From DATAGF01 sp963834875 (GTDB taxonomy: Bacteria; Actinomycetota; Thermoleophilia; Miltoncostaeales; Miltoncostaeaceae), in the NCBI GenBank assembly GCA_963834875.1, contig CAWIDG010000017.1, positions 6,369 through 70,368 on the forward strand: 64,000 nucleotides of DNA, written 5' to 3'. The stretch's first letter is position 1; every line of letters begins with the position of its first letter. Shown one piece after another: positions 16,967 to 26,158 of this stretch. A program made the position numbers and the translations under genes. The notes beneath the pieces were generated by a model. The model did no database searches, was not told where the DNA came from, and saw only the letters and a list, made by a program, of their open reading frames with translations.

Positions 16967-18440
16967 GCGGTGGGCGCCCCGGCGCCGAAGCGGCGCGCGA
17001 AGACCTCGAACTCGTCGTTCGCCTGCGGCGGGTCGGGGTCCCCGTCCCAGGCGATCAGGTACTCGTTGGCCTGCGCGCCGTAGGCGACCGCGGGGGCGAG
17101 GCCGTCGCTGCGATCGCTGCCGTCCACGCCCATCGCCGAGACGCGCACGTCGTCGCCGCCGATCTCGGCCCCATCGGAGCCGAGCCGCTGGGCGTAGATC
17201 TCGTTCTCGTCGGTGACCAGCGCGCCGGTGTCGTCCTCGCCGGCCCAGGCCACCAGGTACTCGTTCGTCCGAGTGGCGACCGCCACGCTGGGGGTGGTGG
17301 CGTCGAACCCCGTTTCGCCGTCGGGGCCCATCTGGGAGATCCGCCGGTCGTCGGTGCCGACCTGGGCGCCGCTGGCGGAGAGCCGCTGGGTGAAGATCTC
17401 ATCCTCCTCGTCCACGAGCGCGCCGGTGTCGTCGCTCGCGTCCCAGGCCACCAGGTACTCGCCGGTCGCGGGGTTGTACGCGAGGCTCGGGACGCCGGCC
17501 TCGAAGTCCGCCAAGCCGACGGGGCCCATGTCCGAGATCCGCCGGTCGTTGGCCCCCCTCTGGACGCCCTTGGCGCTCAGGCGCTGGACGTAGATCTCGC
17601 GCTCGTTGTCGACGAGCGGGCCTTTGTCGTCGTCCCCCTCCCAGGCCACCAGGTACCCGTTGCTCGTCGAGTTGTGCGCGACGGCCGGGTTGGCGGCCGA
17701 GAAGTTAACGTCGCCGTTCGGCCCCATGTCGGAGACCCGCCGGTCGTCGGCCCCGACCTGGGCGCCGTTCGCGTTGAGGCGCTGGACGAAGATCTCGTCC
17801 TCGTCGTCGACGAGCGGCACGTCGTCGTCGTCCCCCTCCCATGCCACCAGGTACTGATCGCTGGTCGGGTTGTAGGCGACGGCGGGGTCCTCGGCCGAGT
17901 AGGCGTCGTCGCCGCTCGGCCCCATCTCGGAGATCCGCCTGTCGTTGGCGCCGACCTCGTCCCCGCCGGCCGTGAGGCGCTGGGCGAAGATCTCGAACTC
18001 GCCGGGGAAGAGCGGCCCCGGGCTGTCGTCTCCGCTCCAGACCACCAGGTACTCGTTCCTGCGCGTGTTGTAGGCGACCGCCGGCGTCTCGGCCTCGAAC
18101 CCGACGGCCAGCGGCGGGCCCATGTCGGAGACGGCGAACTCCGCTCCGAGGGGCGTGCCCGCGGCATCGAGGAGGCGGGCGAGGATCTCGCTCTCGCCGG
18201 ACTCGGGGCCGCTCTGCCAGACGACGAGGTACTGGTCGGCGGCCGGGTTGTAGGCGACGCTCGCGTCGGTCGCGTCCAGTGTTGGGGTCGCCGTCGAGCG
18301 CCCGTGACCGAGATGCGCGTCTGCGCTCCGAGCGGCGTCGTGGCATGCGCCGGAGCGAGCGGGGCCAGCGCGGCGACGCCGAGGCCCAGGATCGCGGCCA
18401 GACCCATCGCGTGGCGCCTGCGTCGCTTGCTGATGTACAT
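16251..18440 (-). CDS. Secreted seven-repeat beta-propeller-like protein with triple LLINQRI module (frame breaks near 16318 and 18300)
   Basis: This ~729-residue protein starts at 18440 behind GGAGGAG, with signal peptide MYISKRRRRHAMG, a hydrophobic core and cleavage near AHA-TTPLG. Seven repeats of ~55-60 residues carry AVAYNPxxxxYLVAWxGDD and EIFxQRLxxxGxxVGxDDRRISxMGP. These are Asp-rich and probably calcium-binding propeller blades distinct from PD40. After CKALPPPPPPSPGDPDD come the three LLINQRI modules also found in the next gene. The break near 18300 joins the signal peptide to blade 1, and the one near 16318 restores the natural end (LTALDLAPGVAP) whose stop overlaps the next GTG. 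It heads the four-gene operon. No known family name fits the C-terminal module. Confidence 0.8.
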
Positions 18441-18730
18441 GTCTCCTCCGACCTCCACCGGTTCCGGCGCAGGGCGCCGCCCACCAGGGAGGACGCCGCA
18501 GGACCGGGCCCCATTCCGTCGTGGGGCCGGCGTGCCGGTTTGTCGACGCCGTGACTAACCGGCCCGTGTCACCGGGGCGTCACGGCCGCCCAACGGGGTC
18601 GCCGGAGGGTTCGGCCGCCCACCGGCTGGGCGGCCGCCGCCCTGCTGATGCTGCTCGGGAGGGAGCGGGTGTACCTCTGTGCCGCGCTCGACGAGATCGC
18701 CGGGCGCTTCGGGACGATCGGGCTATCCGA
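18441..18730. other. Intergenic region upstream of the propeller operon
   Basis: This 290-base stretch must hold the operon promoter. I see the direct repeat GTCAC separated by seven bases (near 18567-18585) but no convincing -10/-35 pair and no coding signal. The cupin gene reads toward it from the same strand on the right. Confidence 0.4.
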
Positions 18731-19087
18731 TCAGGCGCCGCCCCACTTGCTCGCCCCGGCCCAGTCGATGGCCACGGCGGTCTCCTCGCCCACCACCCAC
18801 GCGTCGTGCCCGGGGGGCAGCACCGACACCGTGCCGGGGCCGATGTCGAACTCCTCTCCGTCGGCCATCACGACGTGCACGGTGCCCTGCACGATGTACT
18901 GGAAGTGGGGCGCCTCGCAGAGCTCCGTGCCGGCGACCTCCTTCAGGTGCGTGCTCCATCGCCACCCGGGCTCGACCGTCAGGCGGCCCACCTGGCCGTC
19001 CCCGATGTTGAGAAGCTCCAGGCGCGCCTTCTCGAAGTCCCGCACCTCGTCCGGTGCGCCGAAGTCCTTGTGCTCCGCCGACGCCAT
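18731..19087 (-). CDS. Cupin domain protein
   Basis: This 118-residue single-domain cupin has its barrel visible as WRWSTHLKEV, then HFQYIVQGTVHVVMADGEEFDIGPGTVSVLPPGHDAWVVG. The latter contains the cupin motif 1-like G-x-x-H-x-V and motif 2-like P-G-H-D. The metal ligands are incomplete relative to the canonical HxH(X)3-4E, so catalysis is uncertain. The ATG at 19087 has GAGGGGG five bases upstream. It is a single gene, and the substrate is unknown. Confidence 0.82.
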   Translation of the reverse strand: MASAEHKDFGAPDEVRDFEKARLELLNIGDGQVGRLTVEPGWRWSTHLKEVAGTELCEAPHFQYIVQGTVHVVMADGEEFDIGPGTVSVLPPGHDAWVVGEETAVAIDWAGASKWGGA

Positions 19088-19283
19088 GGTTCCCCCTCGT
19101 GTCCGTTTGCGGCCCGATCATCCGCGGCCCGGGCTGACGGGGTCAATCCCGGCACGGCCGTGGCTCGCGCTCGATGTCGCGCTCGCGGGTCGTGCGGCGC
19201 CGACAAGGTGATCCTGGTCGCGAGGCGAAAGCGGCTGGAAGCGCCGGTTCGTCCCTCAGGCCGCGAATCGGCGTCCCTGCGAG

Positions 19284-20980
19284 GTGACCCGGATCCGCCC
19301 GACCCGACGCCGATACCTCCGCCAGCGCCGGCTGGTCGCGTGGGTCGGCCTCGCGCTCGCCGCCGGTGCGCTGTCGCTGACCGGCTGCGGCCAGGGCGCG
19401 GGGCCGAGCCAGGCGGCGGCCGAGGGCGGCGGCACGAGCGTGTGGCTGGCGCCCGAGGTCCCGGCCTTCGTCCGCCGGCGGGTGCGCCGATCGATGGCGG
19501 CGCATCCGGGGCAGCTCGTCGCGGCGCGGTCCGAGGACGGCGCCGACGTGCGCCTCCGTGTCCGCCCGAGCGCGGCGCCGCGCCGGGGCGAGGGCCGGCG
19601 GCCGTTCGGCGAGGTCGTCTTCGTGCCCGTCGTCCCGTTCCCGACGATCGCCGATGACGTCTCCTGGAGCGCCATCCGGCGGTTCTGGAGGGGCGAGGGT
19701 GGAGGTCTCGCCAGGGTGACGGGCGGCGGAACGGTGCCCACCCTGTTCCTCACCGCCGCGACGCGCGCCGCGCTCGAAGGCCTTCTGGGCGGTCCCGCCG
19801 CGCCGTCGGCCCGGGTTCGGACCGTCGCGGCGGCGCGGCTGCTCGATACCGCGTGGCGCGAGCGCCCGGCCGCCTGGTCCGTCGTCCCCTTCGACGGGCT
19901 GCGGCCCCGGTGGAAGGCCCTCGCCGTGGACGGCCGGAGCGTTCTCGACCGCGATCTCGACATGCGCCGGTATCCGCTCGTCGCGCGCGTGGACGCGGAG
20001 GGCCCGCGCGCGCACGTGGTTCGGCTGCGCCGAGCGGTCGCCCGCGGCACGAGGCTCACCAACCGCGACACCGATCGGATGACGATCCTGATGATGACCG
20101 GTGTGACCGCGCTCAGCCGCAACATCGCCGCCAAGATGGAGTCCAACGGCGTCACGTACCCCGCCAGGGAGATCCGGGACGTCCTGCTGGACAACGACCT
20201 GCTGCACATCAGCAACGAGGTGTCGTTCACCGACGACTGCCCCACCCCCGGCCCGGGCGGGATGAGGTTCTGCTCGGACCCGCGCTACATCGAGCTGCTG
20301 CGCGACGTGGGCACGGACATCATCGAGCTGTCGGGCAACCACAACCTGGACTGGGGCCCGGAGGCGGCGCGCCGGAGCCTGGACATGTATCGGAAGCGGG
20401 GATGGAGGTGGTTCGCCGGCGGCCGGGACCACGTCCAGGCGCACCGGCCCCTGACCCTGGCGCGAAACGGCAACAGGCTGGCCTTCCTGGGCTGCAACCC
20501 GGTGGGCGCGTCGTACGCCTGGGCGGACGAGGATCGCCCCGGCTCGGCGACGTGCGACCTCCCGGCGATGCAGCGGCAGATCCGCGACCTCCGCGCCCGC
20601 GGCTACCTGCCGATCGTCACCTTCCAGCACTGGGAGACGTACCAGTACGTCCCCACGGCGCAGCAGGTCGAGGACTTCGGGCTCATGTCGGAGGCGGGAG
20701 CGGCCATCGTGAGCGGCAGCCAGGCGCATCACCCCCAGGGCTTCGCCTTCGAGCGGGGCCGCTTCGTCCACTACGGCCTGGGCAACCTCTTCTTCGATCA
20801 GATGCAGACGCTCGGGACACGCCAGGAGATCGTGGACAAGCACGTGTTCTACAGAGGGCAGGCATCTGTTCAACGCAGCTCTCCACCTTCCTGCTCATGG
20901 ACTACTCCCAGCCACGTCCGATGACGCCGGCCGAGCGCGCGCAGCTGCTCGCGTCGGTGTTCGAGGCCAGCGCGTGGTGA
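19284..20980 (+). CDS. CapA-family lipoprotein (frame break near 20860)
   Basis: This ~565-residue protein has an N-terminal lipoprotein signal (Arg-rich start, hydrophobic core, lipobox LTGC near residue 35). Next comes a ~230-residue domain resembling a periplasmic substrate-binding fold (inferred only from strand pattern). Then comes a CapA/PgsA-type metallophosphatase-like domain: NDLLHISNEVSF, ELSGNHNLDWG, FQHWETYQY, GSQAHHPQGF and HYGLGNLFFDQ are its conserved metal-site segments. The last ~38 residues (LSTFLLMDYSQPRPMTPAE) lie in another frame after 20860. CapA proteins act in poly-gamma-glutamate capsule export or anchoring, which links it to the hydrolase at 12415-13296. The GTG start is tentative. 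Confidence 0.8.
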
Positions 20981-21006
20981 GCGGCTCAAGCGAGGACGGA
21001 GGGATC

Positions 21007-21858
21007 ATGCGAGAGCGAGACGGATATCCGCCCGGCGTGCCCTGCTGGGTCGACACGGCGCAGCCCGATCCGGAGGCCGCGGCGGCCTTCTACGGGGGCC
21101 TGTTCGGGTGGGAGTTCGAGGACCGCATGCCCGCCGACGCGCCGGGGCGCTACCTCGTGGCCCAGCTCCGGGGCTGCGACGTCGCGGCGGTCGGGTCCCA
21201 GCCGCCGGGGCTGCCCCCGGCGCCGGTCTGGAACACCTACGTCTGGGTGGACAGCGCCGACGAGGCCACCGCGGCGGCGAAGGACGCCGGCGGGACGGCG
21301 CTGATGGAGCCGTTCGACGTCCTCGACGCCGGCCGCATGGCGATGCTGGCCGACCCGGAGGGGGCCTCGTTCTGCGTCTGGCAGGCGAGGGGCAGCAGGG
21401 GCGCCCAGCTGGTCAACGAGCCGGGCACGTGGAACTTCAGCGGGCTCGACACGCGCGACCCGGAGGGGGCGGCTGCGTTCTACGGCGCGGTGTTCGGCTG
21501 GGAGGCCGAGACCGTCGATCTGGGCGAGGGCGGGTTCACGTTCTGGCGCCTCGCCGGGTACGGGGACCACCTCGAGGAGCGCGATCCCGGCCTGCGCTCC
21601 CGCCTGGCCGCGGACGGCGCGCCCGCGGGCTTCGAGGACGCCGTCGCGTGGCTCGCGCCGATAACCGAGGAGGACACGCCGGCGCACTGGAGCATCACCT
21701 TCGCGGTCGACGACGCCGACGCGATCGCCGACAGGGCCGCGGAGCTGGGCGGCACGGTCGTGGTGCCGCCCACCGACGCGCCGTGGGTCAGGATGGCGGT
21801 CCTCAGCGACCCGCAGGGGGCGACGTTCACGGTGACCAGGTACATGCCGCCCACCTGA
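21007..21858 (+). CDS. Two-domain VOC (glyoxalase/bleomycin-resistance-like) protein
   Basis: This 283-residue protein has two tandem vicinal-oxygen-chelate domains. Domain 1 is CWVDTAQPDPEAAAAFYGGLFGWEFE to FDVLDAGRMAMLADPEGASFCVWQ; domain 2 repeats FSGLDTRDPEGAAAFYGAVFGWEAE to VRMAVLSDPQGATFTVTRY. The ATG at 21007 follows GGAGGG by three bases. The family binds divalent metals and includes hydroxylases and detoxification enzymes, but members of this two-domain actinobacterial group have no settled function. A clear paralogue lies at 55758-56539. Confidence 0.85.
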   Translation: MRERDGYPPGVPCWVDTAQPDPEAAAAFYGGLFGWEFEDRMPADAPGRYLVAQLRGCDVAAVGSQPPGLPPAPVWNTYVWVDSADEATAAAKDAGGTALMEPFDVLDAGRMAMLADPEGASFCVWQARGSRGAQLVNEPGTWNFSGLDTRDPEGAAAFYGAVFGWEAETVDLGEGGFTFWRLAGYGDHLEERDPGLRSRLAADGAPAGFEDAVAWLAPITEEDTPAHWSITFAVDDADAIADRAAELGGTVVVPPTDAPWVRMAVLSDPQGATFTVTRYMPPT

Positions 21859-21883
21859 CCGCGGGCCCTCCCCGGCGATCAGG

Positions 21884-21889
21884 TAGCGT
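21884..21889 (+). promoter_or_regulatory. -10 box TAGCGT, probable leaderless promoter
   Basis: TAGCGT ends nine bases before the ATG at 21899, with no Shine-Dalgarno between. This TANNNT-to-start spacing recurs at many genes in the window and suggests leaderless transcription of the LigD-type polymerase gene. Confidence 0.45.
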
Positions 21890-21898
21890 CGGTCGCGC

Positions 21899-22924
21899 AT
21901 GGCCGATGACGCCGAGCACCTGGAGCTGGACGCCGGCGGGCGCACGGTCGCCATCAGCAACCCGGGCAAGGTGATGTTCCCGGAGCACGGCGAGACCAAG
22001 GCCGACCTCGCCAGGTACTACCTCGCGGTCGGCGGGCCGCTGATGCGCACCGTGCGGGACCGGCCGACCCTCCTGCAGCGCTTCCCGAACGGGGCCGCGG
22101 GGAAGTCGTTCTTCCAGAAGCGCATCCCGGAATCCGCGCCGGAGTGGCTGCAGACGACGATCGTCTCGACCCCCAACGGCACGACCTCGCGGGCAATCGT
22201 GATGGCCGACATCGCCCACGTGGTGTGGGCGGCGAACCAGGGCTGCCTCGGCTTCCATCCCTGGCCGTACCGGGCGTCGGCGCCCGACGACACCGACGAG
22301 CTGCGCCTCGACCTCGACCCCTCCCCCGGCGTCACGTTCGAGATGGTGCGCGAGGCGGCCACCGAGGTGCGGGCGTTCCTCGGCGAGGTCGGCATCACCG
22401 CGTTCCCGAAGACCACGGGGAACCGGGGCCTCCACCTGTACGTGCGGGTGGAGCCGGGGTGGGACTCCTTCGGGGTGCGCCAGGCCGCCGTGTCGGTCGC
22501 CCGCGAGATGGAGCGGCGCCGGCCCGACCTCATCACCGGTGCCTGGTGGAAGGAGGAGCGCGGGACCCGGGTGTTCATCGACTTCAACCAGAACGCCCCC
22601 CACAAGACGGTCTTCGGTGCGTGGTGCGTGCGCGCCCGCGTCGGCGCCCAGGTGTCGACGCCGTTCGCGTGGGACGAGCTCGCCGCCATCGATCCCGACG
22701 AGCTGTCGATCCGGACCGTGCCTGCGCGCGTCGAGCGCCACGGGGATCCGTGGGCGGCGATCGACGACGAGCCGCAGTCCGTCGAGCCGCTCGTCGAGCG
22801 CTACCGGGCCGACCTCGCGGCGGGCGTCCCCGACAACCCCTGGCCGCCGGTGTACCCCAAGATGCCCGACGAGCCCCCGCGGGTCGCCCCGAGCCGGGCG
22901 CGGAAGCCCGCCGGCGGCACCTGA
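21899..22924 (+). CDS. ligD: LigD-type polymerase/primase domain protein (NHEJ)
   Basis: This 341-residue stand-alone archaeo-eukaryotic primase-like polymerase domain is homologous to the PolDom of LigD, which fills gaps during non-homologous end joining. Visible are SNPGKVMFPEHGETKADLARYY at the start, FFQKRIPESAPEW, the catalytic LRLDLDPSPG (~139-148), FPKTTGNRGLHLYVRV with the metal-site His, and VFIDFNQNAPHKT. Ligase and nuclease domains of full LigD are absent, and no Ku or ligase gene is adjacent in this window, so partners must be elsewhere. The ATG at 21899 follows a -10-like TAGCGT. Confidence 0.9.
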   Translation: MADDAEHLELDAGGRTVAISNPGKVMFPEHGETKADLARYYLAVGGPLMRTVRDRPTLLQRFPNGAAGKSFFQKRIPESAPEWLQTTIVSTPNGTTSRAIVMADIAHVVWAANQGCLGFHPWPYRASAPDDTDELRLDLDPSPGVTFEMVREAATEVRAFLGEVGITAFPKTTGNRGLHLYVRVEPGWDSFGVRQAAVSVAREMERRRPDLITGAWWKEERGTRVFIDFNQNAPHKTVFGAWCVRARVGAQVSTPFAWDELAAIDPDELSIRTVPARVERHGDPWAAIDDEPQSVEPLVERYRADLAAGVPDNPWPPVYPKMPDEPPRVAPSRARKPAGGT

Positions 22925-24146
22925 CTACACCACCGGGGTCGGGTCGACCTCGCGCAGCTCCCGGTAGGGGCTGACCGCGCGGCCGCCGCCGGGGTGCATC
23001 TCGAAGTGCAGGTGGTGGACGCCGCGCCGGGCGTTGCCGGTGCGGCCCACCGCCCCGAGCCGCTGGCCGGCCGAGACCCGCGAGCCCGGCGCGAGCCCGG
23101 GGGCGATCGCCGACAGGTGGGCGTAGTAGTAGCTGGTGCCGGCGTCGTCGCGCAGCCAGAGGCGGATGCCGCCGAGGCCGGTGTCGGCGCGGCTGAGGCT
23201 GTCGACGACCCCGTCCGCCACCGCCACCAGGGGCGTGCCGAGGGGGGCGACGATGTCGATGCCCTTGTGCGGGCCGTCCTGGGGCCGCGGCGCCCCGAAG
23301 TCGTCGGTGAAGCTGTGCACGCCGTCGACGGGGAAGACCATCAGGTGGCGGGCCCTGAGCGCGTCGAGGCGGCGGAGCAGGGAGAGGTCGGCCGCGCCGT
23401 TGACCGGGAGGCCCTGGCGGCGCTGGTACCTGGCGACGGCGAGGCGGGTGCGGGGCCCGAAGGCGCCGTCGATCGCGAGCCGGTAGCCGCGGCGGCGCAG
23501 GGCCGCCTGCAGGCGGCGCACCCGTCCGCCCTCGGCGCCGACGGCGAGGGTGCCCGGGGCGGTGGGCACCCGGGCGCGGAGGGGCTCGCGCAGCCGCGCC
23601 CTCAGGCGCCGGTCGGCGACGCCCGTCGGCCGGAGGCCCAGGCGGCGCTGGGCCCGGCGCACGGCGGCGCGGGTGCGCGGGCCGTAGCCGCCGTCGACCG
23701 CGACCGGCTCGCCCGCCTTCACGAGGGCGCGCTGCAGCGTGCACACCTGGGGGCCGTAGGCCCCGAGGCGCAGCACGCCGTCGCGACCGCCGCGTGCGGT
23801 GGTGGGGCCGGGCAGGCGGCAGACCGACAGGCCCAGCCACCAGAGCAGCGGACGGTCGACCAGGCCGTTCACGCGCAGGCCGAGGCGCCGCTGGAACCCG
23901 ACCACGGCCCGGCGGGTGCCGCGCCCGTAGACGCCGTCGACCGCCACCCGGAAGCCGCGGGAGCGGAGCTCGCGCTGCAGCGCGCGCACCGTGGGGCCGC
24001 GCGCGCCCAGGCCCGAGCACGCCGGCCTCCGCCCTGGGCGGCGGCGGCTGGGGCGCGGCGTCCGCGCCGGCCGTCTGGCCGGCCAGGACGACGGCCAGCG
24101 CGAGGACGGCGGCCAGCGCCGCACTGGGGACGGCGCGCGATGGCAT
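22925..24146 (-). CDS. Secreted M23 peptidase with three peptidoglycan-binding domains (frame break near 24015)
   Basis: This ~406-residue cell-wall protein opens at 24146 with signal peptide MPSRAVPSAALAAVLALAVV, separated from the rest by one extra G near 24015. Three PG_binding_1 repeats follow (LQRELRSRGFRVAVDGVYG, LQRALVKAGEPVAVDGGYG, LQAALRRRGYRLAIDGAFG), each with F/Y-Q-R-R-x-G-L. The C-terminal LytM/M23 domain has both zinc motifs, HKGIDIVAPLG (HxxxD) and GVHHLHFEMH (HxH), so it is probably an active endopeptidase. It ends one base after the convergent LigD gene stop. Role: peptidoglycan remodelling outside the membrane. Confidence 0.88.
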
Positions 24147-24187
24147 GACTCAGGCTCTTCGCCGGGGCCCTGCCCGCCCCTTCCCGC

Positions 24188-25786
24188 TCAATCCGAGGTT
24201 GCAAGCCCTCCGTCGACGATGGTCATCCGGCAGCGCAATCCGGCGAGCTCGTGCGGCTCGACGTCGAACGGGTCGCGGTCGAGCACCGTGACGTCGCCGG
24301 CCATTCCCGGCGCGAGCGTCCCCCGGAACGCCTCCTCGAACGTCGCGTGGGCGGCGCCGTGGGTGTAGAGGCCGAGCGCCTGCGCCACGCTCAGGCGCTC
24401 CGAGGGCCGGGCCAGCTCGGGCGGGGCGCCGCCGCGCGCGACGGCGGCGGCGATCCCGCGCATGGGGTCGAGCGGGTCGATCGGGGCGTCCGAGCCGCCA
24501 CACGCCGGGATCCCCAGCCGCAGCATGCTCCCCCAGGCGTACGAGGTCGCGGCGCGACCGGGCCCGATCCGGGCGGTCACCCAGGGGGCGTCGCTCGTGA
24601 GGAACCCGGGCTGGATGTCGGCCACCAGGCCGGCCGCCCGCATCGCCGGGAGGGTGTCGGCGCCGGTGACCTGGCAGTGGATCAGGCGGTGGCGGGCGTC
24701 GCGCCCGGGGCCCTCGGCCTGCGCGGCGGCGACCGCGTCGATGGCGAGGTGGGCCGCGCGGTCGCCGATCGCGTGGATCCCGAGCTGCGATCCGGCCGCA
24801 TGGACCCGGCGGCAGATGACCCGGAGCTCGCCGGGCTGCTGCACCAGGACGCCCGCGGTGCCGGGCGCGTCGGCGTAGGGCGCCCGCAGCGCCGCGGTCC
24901 GGCCGCCCAGCGAGCCGTCGGCGAACACCTTGACGTGGCCGATGCGGAGCCACTCGTCGCCCCAGCCGGTCCCGATGCCCTCGCGGTGGGCGAGGTCGAA
25001 CTGGTCGATGGGCAGCATCAGCGTGACCCGCACCGGCACGCCCCCGGGGCCGGCGACGGAGCGGAACAGGCCGAGGGTCGCCTCGAGCCCGCCGCCGATG
25101 CCGGCGTCGTCGGTCTGGACCTGCGTGATCCCGAGCGCCAGGCACTCGCGCAGCGCCCGGGCCAGCAGGCGGGCCCGATCGGCCGGGCCGGGCGGCGGGA
25201 TCAGCCGGCCGACGAGGGGGAGGGCGGTCTCGCGGAGCACGCCGGTGGGCTCGCCGCCGGGGTCGCGGTCGACGACGCCCCCGGCAGGGTCGGGCGTCCC
25301 TCGCGTGATCCCGGCCCGCGCCAGGGCGGCCGAGCTGACGACGGCGATGTGGCCGCACGTGCGGCCCAGATAGACCGGGCGGCCGCCGGCGGCGGCGTCC
25401 AGGTCGCGCCGATCGGGCATCCGCGCCTCCGGCCAGCGCTCGTGGTCCCAGCCGTGGCCGACCACCCACCCGTCGGCCGGGGCGCCCGCCGCGGCCTCGG
25501 CGACCATCGCGCCGAGGGCGGCGAGCGAGCCGGCATCGCCGGCGGGCAGGCGCTCGAGCGTCATCGCGTAGCCGAGGATGTGGAGGTGGGCGTCGGTGAG
25601 GCCGGGGAGGGCGCAGCCGCCGGCCAGGTCGATCTCCTCGCACTCCGGGCCGGCGAGCCGGCGCACCTCCTCGCGCGTCCCGATCGCGGCGACGCGGCCG
25701 CCGACGATGGCCAGCGCCTCGTGCGCCCGCCAGCCGTCGTGGCCCGAGCGCACGGTCCCTCCGCCGAGTATCAGGTCGGCCCGCAT
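24188..25786 (-). CDS. Amidohydrolase family protein (YtcJ-like)
   Basis: This 532-residue metal-dependent hydrolase is of the amidohydrolase_3/YtcJ type. The N-terminal beta-sandwich strand DLILGGGTVRSG is followed by the metal motif LTDAHLHILG (HxH, ~65), the KVFADGSLGGRTAAL segment with a candidate metal-bridging Lys, IHAIGDRAAHLAID (His), and GGSDAPIDPLDP with the last metal Asp. Relatives have varied or unknown substrates. A TTG at 25804 is possible, but the ATG at 25786 begins exactly at the first strand. It reads away from the small gene at 25873. Confidence 0.87.
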   Translation of the reverse strand: MRADLILGGGTVRSGHDGWRAHEALAIVGGRVAAIGTREEVRRLAGPECEEIDLAGGCALPGLTDAHLHILGYAMTLERLPAGDAGSLAALGAMVAEAAAGAPADGWVVGHGWDHERWPEARMPDRRDLDAAAGGRPVYLGRTCGHIAVVSSAALARAGITRGTPDPAGGVVDRDPGGEPTGVLRETALPLVGRLIPPPGPADRARLLARALRECLALGITQVQTDDAGIGGGLEATLGLFRSVAGPGGVPVRVTLMLPIDQFDLAHREGIGTGWGDEWLRIGHVKVFADGSLGGRTAALRAPYADAPGTAGVLVQQPGELRVICRRVHAAGSQLGIHAIGDRAAHLAIDAVAAAQAEGPGRDARHRLIHCQVTGADTLPAMRAAGLVADIQPGFLTSDAPWVTARIGPGRAATSYAWGSMLRLGIPACGGSDAPIDPLDPMRGIAAAVARGGAPPELARPSERLSVAQALGLYTHGAAHATFEEAFRGTLAPGMAGDVTVLDRDPFDVEPHELAGLRCRMTIVDGGLATSD

Positions 25787-25872
25787 CCCGTCATGATGCG
25801 CCAATCGCCCGGTACTCGGTCAACGATCGCGCGGTCGCGCGCGCGCGGCGGCTCATCGCCGCCCGCCAGTAC

Positions 25873-26154
25873 GTGCTGCGGAGCGAATGGGGCGACGTCC
25901 AGCCCAGCGCGGACGACGAGAACGCGTTCCTCGACGCGCACTCCTGGGACGAGTACGCCGAGTGGCATCTCGGGCTCACCGACGGCGCCGCCGACGAGAC
26001 CAAGGCGAGGTACGCCTTCGTCTACGGCGACTTCCGCCGCGTCCACCGCTCCGGGCTGATCGCGTGCGTGTACCGCGCCGCCGAATGGCACCACAAGGAC
26101 GTCGAGCTCGCGGCCCACGATCTCCTGCAGCGGCTCGACGCGACCAGCGCCTGA
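25873..26154 (+). CDS. Conserved small actinobacterial protein of unknown function
   Basis: This 93-residue soluble protein (SEWGDVQPSADDENAFLD, YAFVYGDFRRVHRSGLIAC, ELAAHDLLQRLD) resembles a short protein often seen in actinobacteria next to metabolic genes. I know no function for it. The GTG at 25873 is the first standard start, but the frame is open and protein-like back to about 25804 (ARYSVNDRAVARARRLIAARQY). The true start is probably lost to a base error or is a rare ATC. It converges with the acyl-CoA synthetase gene, five bases apart. Confidence 0.7.
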   Translation: MLRSEWGDVQPSADDENAFLDAHSWDEYAEWHLGLTDGAADETKARYAFVYGDFRRVHRSGLIACVYRAAEWHHKDVELAAHDLLQRLDATSA

Positions 26155-26158
26155 CGCG

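Noticed and set aside
14911..18558. 1215-residue open frame on the plus strand, Arg/Val/Gly-rich
   Set aside because: It is an antisense shadow of the two repetitive propeller genes; the repeats keep the opposite frame free of stops, and the translation has no domain or ribosome-binding site.
19143..20873. 576-residue minus-strand open frame
   Set aside because: Antisense shadow of the CapA lipoprotein gene, whose conserved metal-site motifs are on the plus strand.
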